This document shows positions 14,770-15,923 of a stretch of DNA of 15,923 nt, in pieces. The notes beneath the pieces are model-generated. The model was given only the letters and a program-made list of their open reading frames with translations, searched no databases and was not told where the DNA came from. The position numbers were made by a program, and so were the translations under genes. Every line of letters starts with the position of its first letter. Position 1 is the first letter of the stretch. Origin of the DNA: an uncultured Brevinema sp. (GTDB lineage Bacteria > Spirochaetota > Brevinematia > Brevinematales > Brevinemataceae); assembly GCA_947036575.1 (NCBI GenBank), contig CAMQSH010000026.1, forward strand, positions 1-15,923. Direction: 5' to 3'.

Positions 14770-15923
14770 ATGAAGTTAAATTTAGAAAATTTAAAAAAAG
14801 CATCTGTTTGGAAAGAAAAAGGATATATAATTCCTCAATTTGATATTCAAGCAGTTTCAGAAAATACGAAAAAAAATCCAACATGGATACATTTTGGAGC
14901 AGGGAATTTGTTCAAAGCATTTCCTGCACTAGTATACCAACAACTCCTCAATCAAGGTACTGTTGATACGGGGATTATTGTTTGTGAAACATTTGATACA
15001 GAAATTATTGATAAAAGCTTTACCCCTTATGACAATCTAAGTATAGCTATTACTCTTAAAAGTTCTGGGGCAATCGATAAAGAAATATTAGGAAGCATCG
15101 TCGAAACTGTTGTTCCGAAACAAATGATACGCTTACAAAAAATTTTTTCTACTCCTTCTTTACAGATTGTGAGTTTAACAATAACCGAAAAAGGATATTC
15201 CTTAAAAGATAGTTCTGGTACTTATATTACTAGTGTTCAAAAAGATTTGGATCAATTTAGTAATGAGCCTACTAGTCTTATAGGATTGCTTACATATTTA
15301 CTATATCAACGTTTTTTAAAAGGTGCAAACCCTATTGCAATGGTTAGTCTTGATAATTGTAGTCATAACGGAACATTATTATCTCAAGCTATACTTGAAA
15401 TTGCTGAATATTGGGTAAATTCTAAAGCTATTGATAAAGAATTTCTTACTTATTTATCTGATAACTCCAAAGTGTCTTTTACTTGGAGTATGATCGATAA
15501 AATCACGCCTAGACCAGATGAAAAAGTCAAACAAATGTTAGAAAACGATGGTATAGAGGGAATCGAAATTACCCAAACAAGTAAACATACTTTTGTCTCT
15601 CCTTTTGTTAATGCAGAAGAAGCTCAGTATCTGGCTATAGAAGATAATTTTCCCAATGGTCGTCCTCCTTTAGAAAAAGTAGGAATATTATTTGGTGATA
15701 GAGATACGATCGATCAGATTGAAAAAATGAAAGTATGTACTTGTCTTAATCCTCTGCATACTATTCTTGCTATTTATGGATGTTTATTAGGTTATACTTC
15801 TATTTCTAAAGAAATGGAAGATGAAAACCTCGTAACACTTGTGAAAAAAGTAGGTTACAGTGAAGGATTACCTGTTGTTGTTGATCCTAAAATTATTGAT
15901 CCTAAAAAATTTATTGATGAAGT
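14770..15923 (+). CDS. uxuB: Mannonate oxidoreductase (D-fructuronate reductase), truncated by the window edge
   Basis: The frame opens at ATG 14770, with AGAGGATG just upstream, and is open for 384 codons to the right edge; about 150 residues are missing judged by the family's usual 530 or so. The protein belongs to the long-chain mannitol dehydrogenase family and reduces D-fructuronate to D-mannonate with NADH. The Rossmann motif HFGAGNLFKAF lies at 41-51, ITPRPDEKV in the middle, and MKVCTCLNPLHT at 320-331 carries the catalytic lysine region with Lys321, Asn327 and His330. The Lys-Asn spacing here is one residue longer than in the classic K-x4-N-x2-H pattern. It follows uxuA by 11 bases and supplies its substrate. 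Confidence 0.92.
   Translation, partial: MKLNLENLKKASVWKEKGYIIPQFDIQAVSENTKKNPTWIHFGAGNLFKAFPALVYQQLLNQGTVDTGIIVCETFDTEIIDKSFTPYDNLSIAITLKSSGAIDKEILGSIVETVVPKQMIRLQKIFSTPSLQIVSLTITEKGYSLKDSSGTYITSVQKDLDQFSNEPTSLIGLLTYLLYQRFLKGANPIAMVSLDNCSHNGTLLSQAILEIAEYWVNSKAIDKEFLTYLSDNSKVSFTWSMIDKITPRPDEKVKQMLENDGIEGIEITQTSKHTFVSPFVNAEEAQYLAIEDNFPNGRPPLEKVGILFGDRDTIDQIEKMKVCTCLNPLHTILAIYGCLLGYTSISKEMEDENLVTLVKKVGYSEGLPVVVDPKIIDPKKFIDE

Noticed and set aside
1..15923. CRISPR arrays, insertion sequences, tRNA or rRNA genes, defence or phage genes
   Set aside because: No spaced direct repeats, transposase-like frames, terminal inverted repeats flanking genes or recognisable structural RNA were seen; the gene content is metabolic.

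Overview
The window is AT-rich bacterial DNA with strong Shine-Dalgarno sites (AGGAGG types) and short gaps between genes. TGA is used as a stop codon twice (after both GntR regulator genes), so this is the standard bacterial code and not a mycoplasma-type code. Lipoprotein signal peptides on the TRAP binding proteins, a mannose-family PTS and a low-GC base composition together suit an anaerobic or fermentative low-GC lineage that carries TRAP transporters, such as Fusobacteriota or host-associated Spirochaetota. The sequence alone does not decide which. The window reads as a sugar-acid and glycated-amine catabolic island.

Left edge (1-468): a minus-strand gene of which only the first 13 codons are visible, with its own promoter. 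Next to it is an unrecognised 46-residue single-span membrane protein, also on the minus strand, followed directly by a rho-independent terminator. The promoter of the first regulator points the other way.

Locus 1 (469-5959, plus strand): a GntR/UTRA repressor gene with its own promoter, then a six-gene operon encoding the four parts of a mannose-family PTS (EIIA, EIIB, EIIC, EIID) and two different SIS-fold sugar-phosphate deglycases. The order A-B-C-D-E-F and the types of the two deglycases match the gfrABCDEF systems that import and cleave the Amadori/Heyns products fructoselysine and glucoselysine. A perfect 28-bp palindrome sits at the expected transcription start of the operon and is very probably the repressor's operator. 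A second structure near the stop codon and a clear terminator at 6078-6118 close the locus.

Gap (5960-6442): terminator, then about 260 bases of AT-rich sequence with no gene I can defend, then a promoter whose -10 lies in an inverted repeat.

Locus 2 (6443 to the right edge, plus strand): a GntR/FCD regulator followed by a complete three-gene TRAP transporter, a zinc-dependent polyol/sugar-acid dehydrogenase of the RspB/L-gulonate 5-dehydrogenase type, a second complete TRAP transporter, mannonate dehydratase (uxuA) and the start of a mannonate oxidoreductase gene (uxuB) that runs off the window. No terminator is visible between them, so one transcript is likely. The enzymes form a path L-gulonate (or a related hexonate) -> D-fructuronate -> D-mannonate -> 2-keto-3-deoxygluconate. 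If a uronate isomerase lies beyond the edge, D-glucuronate would enter at fructuronate. The two TRAP systems differ in their ligand-contact regions, so they probably bring in different sugar acids that converge on this path.
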